64,000 bases of DNA from Priestia megaterium. GTDB taxonomy: Bacteria > Bacillota > Bacilli > Bacillales > Bacillaceae_H. The stretch is taken from contig NZ_CP085442.1 in assembly GCF_023824195.1 (NCBI RefSeq), forward strand, positions 2,270,001-2,334,000. Direction: 5' to 3'. A program made the translations under genes and the position numbers. Below, piece after piece: positions 53,169-62,447 of the stretch. The notes beneath the pieces are model-generated. The model was not told where the DNA came from. It did no database searches and saw only the letters and a program-made list of their open reading frames with translations. Each line of letters begins with the position of its first letter. The first letter of the stretch is position 1.

Positions 53169-54200
53169 ATGATGATAAAACCTTTTGTACCTCAATTAGT
53201 ATATATTGAGCCAGGGGCAATGGAGTACCCGCTTGGTGTTCAATTAAAAGAAAAGTTTGAGAAGATGGGAATTGAGATTCGTCAAACAACTTCTCATAAT
53301 CAAGTGCGTAATATACCGGGAAAAAATGATTTGCAAAAATACCGCAATGCCAAGTCGACTTTAGTAGTTGGCGTGCGTAAAACGTTGAAATTTGATACAT
53401 CTAAACCGTCAGCTGAATATGCAATACCGTTTGCAACAGGGTGTATGGGGCACTGTCACTATTGTTATTTGCAGACAACAATGGGAAGCAAACCATATAT
53501 TCGCACGTACGTGAATGTTGAAGAAATATTAGGTCAAGCAGAGCAATATATGCAGGAAAGAGCCCCTCAAATAACGCGATTTGAAGCGGCTTGTACATCT
53601 GATATCGTAGGAATTGACCATTTAACACATTCATTAAAGCGCGCGATTGAATATTTTGGGGAAAGTGAACTAGGTCAACTGCGCTTTGTGACTAAGTTTC
53701 ATCACGTGGATCATTTATTGGATGCTAAACATAATGGTCGCACGCGCTTTCGCTTTAGCATAAATGCAGATTATGTTATAAAAAACTTTGAACCTGGTAC
53801 ATCTCCTCTTGATTACCGGATTGAAGCTGCTAATAAAGTTGCAAAAGCCGGATATCCACTTGGCTTTATTGTGGCGCCTATTTACATTCATGAAGGTTGG
53901 CAAGAGGGATATCGTCAGTTGTTTGAAAAGCTTGACGCTTCTATACCTGAGGAGTCAAGAGATGATATTACGTTTGAAATGATTCAGCATCGCTTTACCA
54001 AGCCGGCCAAGCGGGTAATCGAGAAAAATTATCCGAAAACAAAGCTTGAGATGAATGAAGAAGAGCGCCGCTACAAATGGGGGCGTTACGGAATTGGGAA
54101 GTATGTATACGCAAAAGATGAAGAACAAGAATTAAGAGAAACATTAGAATATTACATTGATCAGTATTTTCCGAATGCAAAAATCGAATATTTTACGTAA
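53169..54200 (+). CDS. splB: Spore photoproduct lyase (radical SAM)
   Basis: This is a 343-residue enzyme that repairs the thymine dimer called spore photoproduct during germination. The radical-SAM cysteines are Cys92, Cys96 and Cys99 (GCMGHCHYCYL), and the hydrogen-donor Cys is Cys142 in EAACTSDIVG, each one residue on from the B. subtilis numbers (91, 95, 98, 141). AAAAAAGG lies 8 bases before ATG 53169. It follows splA across a hairpin and ends at a strong terminator. Confidence 0.96.
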   Translation: MMIKPFVPQLVYIEPGAMEYPLGVQLKEKFEKMGIEIRQTTSHNQVRNIPGKNDLQKYRNAKSTLVVGVRKTLKFDTSKPSAEYAIPFATGCMGHCHYCYLQTTMGSKPYIRTYVNVEEILGQAEQYMQERAPQITRFEAACTSDIVGIDHLTHSLKRAIEYFGESELGQLRFVTKFHHVDHLLDAKHNGRTRFRFSINADYVIKNFEPGTSPLDYRIEAANKVAKAGYPLGFIVAPIYIHEGWQEGYRQLFEKLDASIPEESRDDITFEMIQHRFTKPAKRVIEKNYPKTKLEMNEEERRYKWGRYGIGKYVYAKDEEQELRETLEYYIDQYFPNAKIEYFT

Positions 54201-54212
54201 TTATTCTACAGT

Positions 54213-54262
54213 AATTGAAAAGTTATTTTGACGCCTTAGTTAAAATAACTTTTCAATTTTTA
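54213..54262 (+). terminator. Terminator after splB
   Basis: AATTGAAAAGTTATTTT and its complement form a perfect 17-base stem with a 12-base loop, then TTTT. Confidence 0.85.
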
Positions 54263-54353
54263 ATGTAAAAAAATAAATTGCTTGCTAATAAGTTGAAAAA
54301 AAGAGGTTATTTTTATCTCTTGTCGTATTACATACAAAAGGGAGGTGACTGAG

Positions 54354-54797
54354 ATGTTAAAAAATGAAGAGTTTGCGCTAACAAAAGAATTAACAAAAGA
54401 ACAGCAAGAAGCTGCACGAAATTTTATTCAAGTGTTGTTCCAAGAAGATTTATCTGAATTTTGGAACATATTATGTGATATCGATAAGTCCCGTATTTAC
54501 GGCTTGTATGAAGCAAACCATTACTATGATTCTGATATTGAACTACATGGATTTGTACAAGAAATAAGAGATAATGTAAGAGCTGTTTATGCGCCTCTTC
54601 AAGGGCAAGGGGGTATTTCGACGAAGGTTCGATATACAAGCGAAGGAAAGATGTATGTATACATATTAGGAAGTGGCGAAAACCCTAAGGTATATCCTGT
54701 TGGATTAATGCCTGAAACATATATCGAACAAGAACGTTTTTCTCAGCGGCTTCAAATTAGCATTTATAACGACGAGTTTCGAAACGTTGCCCTATAA
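54354..54797 (+). CDS. Hypothetical protein (147 aa)
   Basis: I do not recognise this protein. The N-terminal part is helical and charged (LTKELTKEQQEAARNFIQVL), and the C-terminal part (about 75-145) alternates strands and turns (STKVRYTSEGKMYVYILGSG). No membrane segment or signal peptide is seen. AGGGAGG lies 8 bases ahead of ATG 54354; a GTG at 54345 overlaps it. It is preceded by the splB terminator and followed by a separate small gene. Confidence 0.65.
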   Translation: MLKNEEFALTKELTKEQQEAARNFIQVLFQEDLSEFWNILCDIDKSRIYGLYEANHYYDSDIELHGFVQEIRDNVRAVYAPLQGQGGISTKVRYTSEGKMYVYILGSGENPKVYPVGLMPETYIEQERFSQRLQISIYNDEFRNVAL

Positions 54798-54896
54798 ATC
54801 GTATATATGGAAAAAGAAAGAATAATAAAATTAATTTGTTAAAATAGCAATATTTGGGGTATGTAATAGGTATAACATTAAAAAGGGGTGAAAGAA

Positions 54897-55133
54897 ATGC
54901 ATTATTATCGTATTTCAGAGGGAGACCATGAAGAGTATTGTGAAACGATTCTGCTTCATGAAAAGAAGTTTTGCAAAGAAACATTTCAATCTATGGTGCG
55001 AGAAGCAATGAACAATAAGCCCGGTAAAATTGACCGTGTGGATATTGTTAAATATTTAATTGGTCACCATAGTTTTCAAGTAGCCCACATCGAAGCGGGA
55101 TTTCATAGTACATACAGCGAGAAAGTGACATAA
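54897..55133 (+). CDS. Hypothetical small protein (78 aa)
   Basis: I do not recognise it. It is soluble, with several His and Cys residues (MHYYRISEGDHEEYCETILL, later IGHHSFQVAHIEAGFH), which might bind a metal, though no known finger pattern is present. AAAAGGGGTG precedes ATG 54897, and a hairpin follows the stop. It is probably an independent unit. Confidence 0.6.
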   Translation: MHYYRISEGDHEEYCETILLHEKKFCKETFQSMVREAMNNKPGKIDRVDIVKYLIGHHSFQVAHIEAGFHSTYSEKVT

Positions 55134-55136
55134 AAA

Positions 55137-55194
55137 ATGCAGCACATCCTATACAACGAACTTTTCTTTTGAAAAGGGCGCTGTATTTTTTTTT
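55137..55194 (+). terminator. Two-stem terminator
   Basis: AATGCAGC pairs with GCTGTATT (7 of 8) around an inner hairpin CTTTTC-TTTT-GAAAAG, followed by a long T run. Confidence 0.6.
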
Positions 55195-55306
55195 GCTAAA
55201 AATAGAATGTTTCTAAGTGATATTCCTTTTAATGGTATAATAGTTAAGTGCTGTAAGATATACATATGAAAATCACAAATAATTTAAAGAGAAAGGGTGA
55301 GGAAAT

Positions 55307-56962
55307 ATGGAAAAAGAAAGAATAGAAGAGCTTGAACGAAAAATAAGCAGTTTAGAAGAAGACGTAGCCAGGCTAAAGTCGCTCGTATATAAAACAAATT
55401 CTCCAAGACCAAAAGCAGTTCACGCTCCTCCCAAGCAGCGCCAGGAGACCATTAAACGTCCTGCTCAAACAGCAGCTAAAAGCTCACAGGCAATAGAAGA
55501 ACCTGTTGATTGGGAAAAAGTCCTTTTTCAAACATGGCTGCCGAGAATTTTTATTTTTGTATTTATTATTGGCGTGCTATGGGGATTTAAAGCAGCCTCT
55601 GACTATGGGTTAATGAATGAAAAAGCAAAAGTTGTTCTCGGTTTCGTTGTTTCAATAGGTTTTGCTGTGACAGGTCATTTCCAAATTAAAAAGGGTAGGT
55701 TGGTGCTCGGGCAAGTACTTGTAGGAGGCGCTATTCCTATTCTTATGTTAACGACGTTTGCGATGCATAGCCTGTATCATTTAGCGGGACCAACGCTCGC
55801 TTTTATACTAAATGCGAGCTGGATTATCCTAGGGATTATCGCGACAGTCTTTTATCGTTCGCAGGCATTAGGGATTATTAGCGCGGTTGGAGGCGTACTA
55901 GCTCCTTTTCTTATTGAAAGTAATTCGCCTAATGCGCTCGTTTTCATTGGCTATGAAACGCTTTTATATATTGCCTTTTTATATGTGGCAATCAAACAAA
56001 AATATTCAATTTTATATGTTCTTTCCGCGGTACTATTAAATCTTACGCTACTCATTTATTACTCGTTTGTTGGTGATAATGGTGTGAAAGAGTTATTAGG
56101 TATGGCGATTCTTATTCAGCATTTATGCTTAATTTCTAGTTTTTTTCTATCACAGTCCGTACTCCAAGTATATGCGTTTACCCTTCTATCGAGTTTAGCA
56201 GTTACGTACGGCTGGCTGCTCGCCGTTTTTGACGATGGCACGACCACAATGGTGCTGCTTGCGCTAGTTATTATTTACGCATTAGGTGTTTACGCAGTAA
56301 GAAGTTCTAAAGAAAAATTTGAATTTTTTATTACCTATTTAATTGTTGCAGTATCGTTTTTTATTCATCAGCTCGTCGATTTAAGAGAAGGAGTCGTTTT
56401 ATATGTGATTCAAGGACTTGCTGTTTACTATATCGCCATGACGTATAAGAATATACTTCATCAACTATTTTCTTATACGATTTATATACTGAGCGCAATG
56501 TATATCTTAGTTACACCAATCGAACAAGTGCTGTCTCTTCCGACATTAAATTGGCTTGTTGTGTTAGCTTCTATTCTAGTATTTATATGGATCAGCATTC
56601 AAAAAACAGAACAAGATGAGCACGATACGTTCAAAATTGGAGGAAGTATTGTTTTTTCTATTCTTTCTTTAATTTTTGCTACGGAAGTTACGGCCGCTGG
56701 CACCAATCATCTTTCCGCTAATCCGCAAACGCTTATTATGACGGCCGTTTGGCTAGGGCTGTCCATTGCAGCATTTGTAATAGGATCATTTCAAACGTTT
56801 AAAACAGCGACGTATATCGGCGTGGGCATTTTGTTCTTAACACTTTTTAAACTCGTTTTATACGATTTACCTTTTATCCCAATGGCTATACGGGCCTTGT
56901 TATTTATCGTCTTAGGAGCTATCGGTTTAATTATCTCGCGCCTATTTTATAAAAAGAAGTAG
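55307..56962 (+). CDS. DUF2339 polytopic membrane protein
   Basis: This is a 551-residue protein. The first 27 residues form a short coiled coil (EELERKISSLEEDVARLKSL), followed by a Pro-rich linker to about residue 70. VDWEKVLFQTWLPRIFIFVF then opens a membrane domain of about 14-16 helices. The conserved stretch GGVLAPFLIESNSPNALV belongs to DUF2339. The function of the family is unknown; the cell-surface or envelope location is clear. GAAAGGGTGAGG precedes the ATG. It is monocistronic. Confidence 0.85.
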   Translation: MEKERIEELERKISSLEEDVARLKSLVYKTNSPRPKAVHAPPKQRQETIKRPAQTAAKSSQAIEEPVDWEKVLFQTWLPRIFIFVFIIGVLWGFKAASDYGLMNEKAKVVLGFVVSIGFAVTGHFQIKKGRLVLGQVLVGGAIPILMLTTFAMHSLYHLAGPTLAFILNASWIILGIIATVFYRSQALGIISAVGGVLAPFLIESNSPNALVFIGYETLLYIAFLYVAIKQKYSILYVLSAVLLNLTLLIYYSFVGDNGVKELLGMAILIQHLCLISSFFLSQSVLQVYAFTLLSSLAVTYGWLLAVFDDGTTTMVLLALVIIYALGVYAVRSSKEKFEFFITYLIVAVSFFIHQLVDLREGVVLYVIQGLAVYYIAMTYKNILHQLFSYTIYILSAMYILVTPIEQVLSLPTLNWLVVLASILVFIWISIQKTEQDEHDTFKIGGSIVFSILSLIFATEVTAAGTNHLSANPQTLIMTAVWLGLSIAAFVIGSFQTFKTATYIGVGILFLTLFKLVLYDLPFIPMAIRALLFIVLGAIGLIISRLFYKKK

Positions 56963-57089
56963 CTAGAAGCTGAAGAGAAATTCTTCAGCTTTATTTATTG
57001 TAATATTATTATGTAAACTTAATCTTGTAGTCGTACAAAAAGTATACAATCATGTATAATGGAACAAGTGAATTGGAGGTATACATAAA

Positions 57090-59171
57090 ATGAAATCACT
57101 TGTATTAGCAGAAAAGCCAAGTGTAGCACGTGATCTTGCGCGCGTACTTGGCAGCACACAAACAAAAAAAGGGTATATTGAAGGGCCAAAGTATGTCGTA
57201 ACATGGGCACTCGGTCATTTAGTTGAATTACAAACACCAGAGGATTATGATAACCAATATAAAACATGGCGATTAGAAGATCTGCCAATCATGCCTGAGA
57301 AAATGAAATTAAAAGTAATTCGTAAAGTGAGTTCTCAGTTTCGCACAGTATCCGATCTAGCAAAAAGAAAGGATATTGGAGAGTTAATTATTGCGACTGA
57401 TGCAGGGCGTGAAGGAGAACTTGTAGCACGCTGGATTATGGAAAAGGTACGCTGGAACAAGCCGTTTAAACGCCTTTGGATTTCGTCTCAAACAGATAAA
57501 GCAATTCGTGACGGGTTTAAACAGTTAAAACCAGGAAAAGAGTTTAATCGCTTGTATGATTCAGCGGTTTGCCGTTCAGAAGCCGATTGGCTTATCGGTT
57601 TAAACGTAACGAGAGCGTTAACGACTAAATACGAAGAACCATTATCGGCAGGAAGGGTACAAACACCGACGCTTGCGATGATAATTGAGCGTGAACAGGT
57701 AATTAACACATTTAAACCTAGTGAATATTGGACGCTTACAGCTCAGTTTTCATCTTTTGAAGCAGCTTGGCAAAAGGGCAACGAAAAGCGTATTTTTGAT
57801 GAAAAACGTGCAAAAGAGCTGCACTCAACATTATCAGGTGAAGCAGTAGTGAAAACAATCAAGCGCAAAATGCATAAAGAAGCGCAGCCGCTTCCTTATG
57901 ACTTAAACGAACTGCAGCGAGATGCTAACAAACGCTTTAACTTCTCTGCTAAGAAGACATTAAATGTACTTCAAAAGTTATATGAACAGCATAAGTTAGT
58001 CACGTATCCACGTACAGATTCCCGTTATTTAACAACAGATATGGTTTCTACTATGAAAGAGCGTTTGGAAAGCATCTCTGCTGTATATAAAGAAGAGGTT
58101 CGACCAATTTTAAGAAATGCACAGTTGCCAAAGCGAGTGGTTAATAACGAAAAAGTAAGTGATCATCATGCTATTATCGTAACGGATCAGCCTGTGTTTT
58201 TACAGGACTTATCAGCTGATGAACGAAAGCTGTATGACTTAATTGCAAAGCGATTTATTTCATTATTTTATCCTGCATATGAGTATGAAGTAGTTAAAGC
58301 AGAGCTTGAAGTAAATGGGGAACAGTTAGTAGCAAGCGGAAAGCAAGTCGTAAATGCAGGCTTCAAAAAAGTTTCTGGTGGAGACTCAGAAGCAACGGTG
58401 AAGCTGCCTGATATGGAAGAAGGCAGCAAGCTGCTCATTCAAAATGTAACGATGAAAAGTGCATTTACAGAGCCGCCGCAGCGCTATACAGAAGCAGATC
58501 TTCTTGGACAAATGGAAAAACATAATTTAGGTACGCCCGCAACACGTGCAGATATTATTGAAAAGCTTCTGCAAAATGAATCCATTGATCGCCAAAATAA
58601 TCGTCTGCACGCAACCAAAAAAGGGAAGCAGCTGATTGACTTAGTAGCAGATGAGTTAAAGTCTCCTGAGCTTACGGCTAAGTGGGAACGTGATTTAGAA
58701 GCAATTGCTAAAGGAAAAGGAAATGCAAAAGAGTTTTTAACGAATATTCGCGAACAAACAGAAAAGCTTGTCAAGCAAGTAAAAACAAGTAATCAAACGT
58801 ACAAACCTCATAATTTAACGGGCTCTAAATGTCCGGAATGCGGTTCTTTCTTGAAAGAAAAGAAAACAAAGCAAGGAAGAGTGCTTGTTTGTTCAAGCCT
58901 TGAGTGCAGCTATAGACGCGCAAAAGACCCTAAACTATCGAATCGACGCTGTCCGCAGTGTCACAAGCGAATGGAAATTCATTCGGGAAAAGCAGGTACG
59001 TATTTCCAATGCCGTTCATGTCAAGTAGTGGAGAAAGCTGAGGACAAAAAGAAAAAGATTTCAAAACGAGAGGAACGAAAGCTTCTTAACAAATACAACG
59101 ATGACGGAGCATTTGGTTCAAGCTTGGGTGATGCCTTGAAACAAGCCCTTCAAGATAAAAAAGAAAAGTAA
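57090..59171 (+). CDS. topB: DNA topoisomerase III
   Basis: This is a 693-residue type IA topoisomerase that relaxes and decatenates DNA. The TOPRIM domain at the N-terminus has KPSVARDLARVLG and ATDAGREGELVARWI. The active-site Tyr is residue 306 in TYPRTDSRYL. Two zinc-ribbon-like motifs close the protein (CPECGS...CSSLECSY, and CPQCHK...CRSCQ). It is slightly shorter than B. subtilis TopB (727). GGAGG precedes the ATG. A terminator follows. Confidence 0.95.
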   Translation: MKSLVLAEKPSVARDLARVLGSTQTKKGYIEGPKYVVTWALGHLVELQTPEDYDNQYKTWRLEDLPIMPEKMKLKVIRKVSSQFRTVSDLAKRKDIGELIIATDAGREGELVARWIMEKVRWNKPFKRLWISSQTDKAIRDGFKQLKPGKEFNRLYDSAVCRSEADWLIGLNVTRALTTKYEEPLSAGRVQTPTLAMIIEREQVINTFKPSEYWTLTAQFSSFEAAWQKGNEKRIFDEKRAKELHSTLSGEAVVKTIKRKMHKEAQPLPYDLNELQRDANKRFNFSAKKTLNVLQKLYEQHKLVTYPRTDSRYLTTDMVSTMKERLESISAVYKEEVRPILRNAQLPKRVVNNEKVSDHHAIIVTDQPVFLQDLSADERKLYDLIAKRFISLFYPAYEYEVVKAELEVNGEQLVASGKQVVNAGFKKVSGGDSEATVKLPDMEEGSKLLIQNVTMKSAFTEPPQRYTEADLLGQMEKHNLGTPATRADIIEKLLQNESIDRQNNRLHATKKGKQLIDLVADELKSPELTAKWERDLEAIAKGKGNAKEFLTNIREQTEKLVKQVKTSNQTYKPHNLTGSKCPECGSFLKEKKTKQGRVLVCSSLECSYRRAKDPKLSNRRCPQCHKRMEIHSGKAGTYFQCRSCQVVEKAEDKKKKISKREERKLLNKYNDDGAFGSSLGDALKQALQDKKEK

Positions 59172-59176
59172 AGATG

Positions 59177-59208
59177 AAAAGTGCGATACTATTGTATCGT
59201 ACTTTTTT
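59177..59208 (+). terminator. Terminator after topB
   Basis: AAAAGTGCGATAC and GTATCGTACTTTT pair with one mismatch around TATT, followed by TT. Confidence 0.8.
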
Positions 59209-59269
59209 CGGTTTTATAAGCTTTGTTAGAGTTATAGGAGTGGAGTAGGAGTCTTACTGGACTATATGT

Positions 59270-59421
59270 TTATTTCTGCTGTTTATTTTTATCCGTCTTA
59301 TTTTTTATTGGACAGTGAGTTGCTGCGTACATAAGCTGATGAAAAACCTCAGCAGCAAAATGCACATTGTGATACTTATAAGCAAAAAAAGTGCAGCTTA
59401 AAAACGCGCTATATCAAGCAT
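59270..59421 (-). pseudogene. Possible small gene with a one-base deletion in a T run
   Basis: GAAGGAG is 5 bases ahead of ATG 59421. The frame reads MLDIARF and then stops at TAA after a run of five T (59404-59400). If the run had six T, the frame would continue as LSCTFFAYKYHNVHFAAEVF and on to KNKQQK, about 50 residues, ending at 59270. The downstream peptide looks protein-like and the ribosome site is good, which suggests a recent frameshift. I do not recognise the product. Chance cannot be excluded. Confidence 0.35.
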
Positions 59422-59465
59422 TAAAGCTCCTTCAATCAACCTGTAACATATTTTTTAAAAAAAGT

Positions 59466-59572
59466 ATGTGATTTTTTTCACATATATCTTGAAAAAGGAC
59501 AAACATGTTTGTATAATAAGAATTGTAAAAGATATGTGAAACATTTCACAATATATGTGAAAAACTTCACAA
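59466..59572 (+). promoter_or_regulatory. nox promoter with three Rex-like operators
   Basis: The SigA promoter is TTGAAA (59489-59494), 17 bases, TATAAT (59512-59517). Three inverted repeats flank it: ATGTGA-N6-TCACAT (59466-59483) upstream of -35, and ATGTGA-N6-TCACAA twice (59534-59551 and 59555-59572) downstream of the start point. The pattern agrees with the Rex box TTGTGAA-N4-TTCACAA. It also fits the Fnr/Crp-type TGTGA-N6-TCACA. Rex is favoured because the product oxidises NADH. Confidence 0.75.
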
Positions 59573-59609
59573 TATTATATTTTCTATAATCCTAAGGGGG
59601 ATATCATCT

Positions 59610-60944
59610 ATGAAAATTGCAGTAGTAGGGTGTACACATGCAGGAACAGCAGCAGTAAAAAATATGGCAGAACTTTATCCAGAAGCTAAAATTACAGTTT
59701 ATGAGCGAAATGATAATGTTTCATTTTTGTCTTGTGGAATTGCGCTCTATGTAGGCGGGGTCGTAAAAGATGCCAACGGTTTATTTTACTCTTCACCGTC
59801 TGAATTGCAAGAGATGGGTGTAAATATGAAAATGAAACATGAAGTTACGAATATTGATACAGATGGTAAAAAAATAGCTGTACGAAATTTAGAAACAAAC
59901 GAAGAATTTGAAGATACATTTGATAAATTAGTGATGACAACTGGATCATGGCCGATTATTCCAAACCTTGAAGGCATCGATTTAAATAATGTTGTGCTTT
60001 GTAAAAACTATCAGCATGCTAATCACATTATTGAAAAAGCGAAGCAAGCGAAGAAAATAGCCGTAATTGGTGCGGGTTATATTGGTGCAGAATTAGTAGA
60101 GGCATTCGAAGTGTATGGAAAAGAAGTCACGTTTATTGATAGTGCTGATCGCATTTTAAATAAATATCTTGATCCAGAATTTACGAGTCTAATGGAAACT
60201 GAGTTTGAAAATCGAGGAGTTAAATTAGCATTAAACCAAGCGGTTACTAAATTTGTAGGCAGTGAGGGATCTGTTGAAAAAGTAGTGACAACTGAAGGCG
60301 AATACGAAGCGGATCTTGTTATTCTGTGTGTTGGCTTCCGTCCAAATACAGACTTAGTAAAAGGACAAGTAGACATGCTTCCAAACGGCGCAATTGTGGT
60401 TGATGAATATATGCAAACAAGCAAAAAAGATATATTTGCTGCCGGAGATAGCTGTGCCATTTACTACAATCCGATTAAGAAACATGCCTATATTCCGCTT
60501 GCTACAAATGCGGTTAGAATGGGAACATTAGTAGCTCAAAACCTTGTTAAGCCGACGATTAAGTATATGGGAACACAAGGAACATCAGGCTTGCATATTT
60601 ATGATTACAATGTTGCATCTACCGGTATAACAGAAACAGCAGCTTCTCTTTTTGATATGAATGTGAAAAGTATCACAATATCAGAGAATAACCGACCAGA
60701 ATTCATGCCAACGTACGAAAATATTACGTTAAAAGTAGTATATGAAGAAGAAACAAGACGAATTGTAGGCGCACAGGTTATTTCTAAAATTGATGCTACC
60801 CAAGCAATCAATACATTATCTGTATGCGTACAACAGGAAATGACCATCGATGAGCTTGGATTTATGGACTTTTTCTTTCAGCCGCATTTTAATAAGCCTT
60901 GGCATTTCTTAAATCAAGCAGGTCTTCAAGCGCTTCAAGGATAA
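59610..60944 (+). CDS. nox: NADH oxidase, probably water-forming (Nox)
   Basis: This is a 444-residue FAD enzyme of the peroxide/NADH oxidase family. FAD binds at VVGCTHAGTAAVKNM, the redox-active Cys is residue 42 (FLSCGIALYVGG), NADH binds at AVIGAGYIGAELVEAF, and IFAAGDSCAIYY is the second FAD contact. One Cys at 42 fits the H2O-forming Nox and coenzyme A disulfide reductase groups; SCGIALYVGG favours Nox. It removes excess NADH when oxygen is available. AAGGGGG precedes the ATG. Three Rex-like sites around the promoter suggest control by the NADH/NAD ratio. Confidence 0.88.
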   Translation: MKIAVVGCTHAGTAAVKNMAELYPEAKITVYERNDNVSFLSCGIALYVGGVVKDANGLFYSSPSELQEMGVNMKMKHEVTNIDTDGKKIAVRNLETNEEFEDTFDKLVMTTGSWPIIPNLEGIDLNNVVLCKNYQHANHIIEKAKQAKKIAVIGAGYIGAELVEAFEVYGKEVTFIDSADRILNKYLDPEFTSLMETEFENRGVKLALNQAVTKFVGSEGSVEKVVTTEGEYEADLVILCVGFRPNTDLVKGQVDMLPNGAIVVDEYMQTSKKDIFAAGDSCAIYYNPIKKHAYIPLATNAVRMGTLVAQNLVKPTIKYMGTQGTSGLHIYDYNVASTGITETAASLFDMNVKSITISENNRPEFMPTYENITLKVVYEEETRRIVGAQVISKIDATQAINTLSVCVQQEMTIDELGFMDFFFQPHFNKPWHFLNQAGLQALQG

Positions 60945-60970
60945 AAAGCAGGTGACTACCTGCTTTTTTT
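60943..60970. terminator. Bidirectional terminator
   Basis: AAAAAGCAGGT and ACCTGCTTTTT form a perfect 11-base stem with loop GACT between nox and the convergent gerB-type pseudogene. Confidence 0.88.
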
Positions 60971-62091
60971 TATGTAGATTTTATTATCTTTTTTATTTTA
61001 GCAGGTCTAAAGCGGATCCAGCCTATAATTAGGAGAATAAAAGGATAAAAAGCCCCTACGAAAAAACTATAGGGAATCCACGTTTCGGCTAACCATGTTT
61101 TTTGATAGATAATGGTTGGATAAACGATAATAGAAAAAGTTGTAACGATTAACCCCATCGGTAACGTTAGAAATCGAGTTTTATTGACGTTAAAAATGTG
61201 GCAAAGCCCAGCGATAGAAGCATGAAAATAAAGAGAAACTTTAAAGAAAAGAGTAAGAAACCAAATAATAGCAATAATTACTTCAATTCCTTGCAAAAAA
61301 TTCCCCAGCTCAATTCACTTAGCCATTTCGTATACAGGAAACATGGTAGTTGAAGAATGATAAGAACTAATAACCATTATACAAAAGAGAATAATTGCTA
61401 CCATAATAAATCCACCTAACAGACTTCCGCTCATTAAAGCTTTAGCACCTTTTTCAGGTTTTCTTAAATGAAGAGGAAATACCATCATTAAAGGAGCAAA
61501 AGTAAAATAAGTAATGCTAAGAAAGATGAAAACCGAATGAGTCAGCGGCTTTAAGTGAATATCTAATAAAAGCATAAGGTTTTCGACTTTCATTTGAGGA
61601 GTCAGTGAGAAGATGAAAATTCCGAGAAGGCCGATAAACCAAGGGAAAAATATTTCACAGCAGCGTGCGATTGTTTCTAGTCCGAGTCTTGCTCCGAACA
61701 CAACCACAAGCATAAAAATAATGTGAATAGCGATCAGCGGAGTTTCCATCATAATATGTGTATTTAAAAAACTCCCCACGTAGTATACAATGCGGCTGCA
61801 TGTTATGACAGTAGACGTTACAAATAAACAAGATACACCTTTTCCTAGATATTTTCCAAACACTGCTTCATTGATTTCTATCAGATTTTTATCTTTAAAT
61901 AAAAGTCCGAGAGCTATATATACTTTCACTAATACAAATCCGCATACTACTCCAAGCATAGCTGGAATCCAAGCGGTTTGTTTGGAATCTACAGTCATAG
62001 CTGCTGGAGCAATAACAATTGTGCTTCCAATTGTATAAAGCATAACGAGCATGCGAAATTGAATCGTTGAAATTTTAACTACAGGTTTCAC
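60970..62091 (-). pseudogene. GerB-family germinant permease interrupted by one in-frame TGA
   Basis: The frame from GTG 62091 encodes an APC-type Ger permease like its neighbour at 62448-63557. Residues run well to YEMAK, then TGA at 61317-61315, and then continue in the same frame as IELGNFLQGIEVIIAIIWFL to 60970. The intact paralogue reads YELGRRIDVGNFLQGIEV at this place, so the stop replaces an Arg codon, probably CGA to TGA. Two membrane helices are lost from the product. It is most likely a recent pseudogene; partial function or readthrough cannot be excluded. Confidence 0.85.
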
Positions 62092-62117
62092 TGTATTCAC
62101 TTCCTCGTCTTAACGTA

Positions 62118-62351
62118 TTAAGATAATAAATGAAGTAAAAATATGCTGATTGGCTTGAAGATAGCAGCTGATAAATCAGAAGGATTTGGAACATTTAAAC
62201 CAAGTGCTTTACAGATGCTTACGACCATTCCGATTGCAAGAACTGTATAGAATAGCCACAGTTCTTTCTTCGCTTTTTTTTGCCGTAGTTTAGGTACTTC
62301 AAACCAAATGACGAGCGTGCAAACAATAAGTAACCCCAATACCCCTAGCAT
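62118..62351 (-). CDS. Small two-helix germination protein (D-type subunit), copy 2
   Basis: This is a 77-residue protein with helices at about 3-17 and 31-48 and a conserved loop (VPNPSDLSAAIFKPISIFLL). It has the same length as the protein at 63589-63822 and shares PNPSD and the layout. Small proteins of this kind next to ger genes are called D subunits and modulate receptors. AGGAG lies ahead of ATG 62351. It precedes the interrupted gerB-type gene by 26 bases. Confidence 0.75.
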   Translation of the reverse strand: MLGVLGLLIVCTLVIWFEVPKLRQKKAKKELWLFYTVLAIGMVVSICKALGLNVPNPSDLSAAIFKPISIFLLHLLS

Positions 62352-62447
62352 ACACTAGCTCCTATACATGAATAATTAGTGTTATATTTTCCTAAAGAAT
62401 AATTCCTTATATTGAAGGTGCATTCTTTATTAAAGGTTTTTGAGTTT

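Noticed and set aside
60970..62091. Frameshift or selenocysteine codon in the gerB-type gene
   Set aside because: Both sides are in the same frame, so there is no frameshift. No selenocysteine machinery or insertion element is seen, and the paralogue has Arg there, which a nonsense mutation explains.
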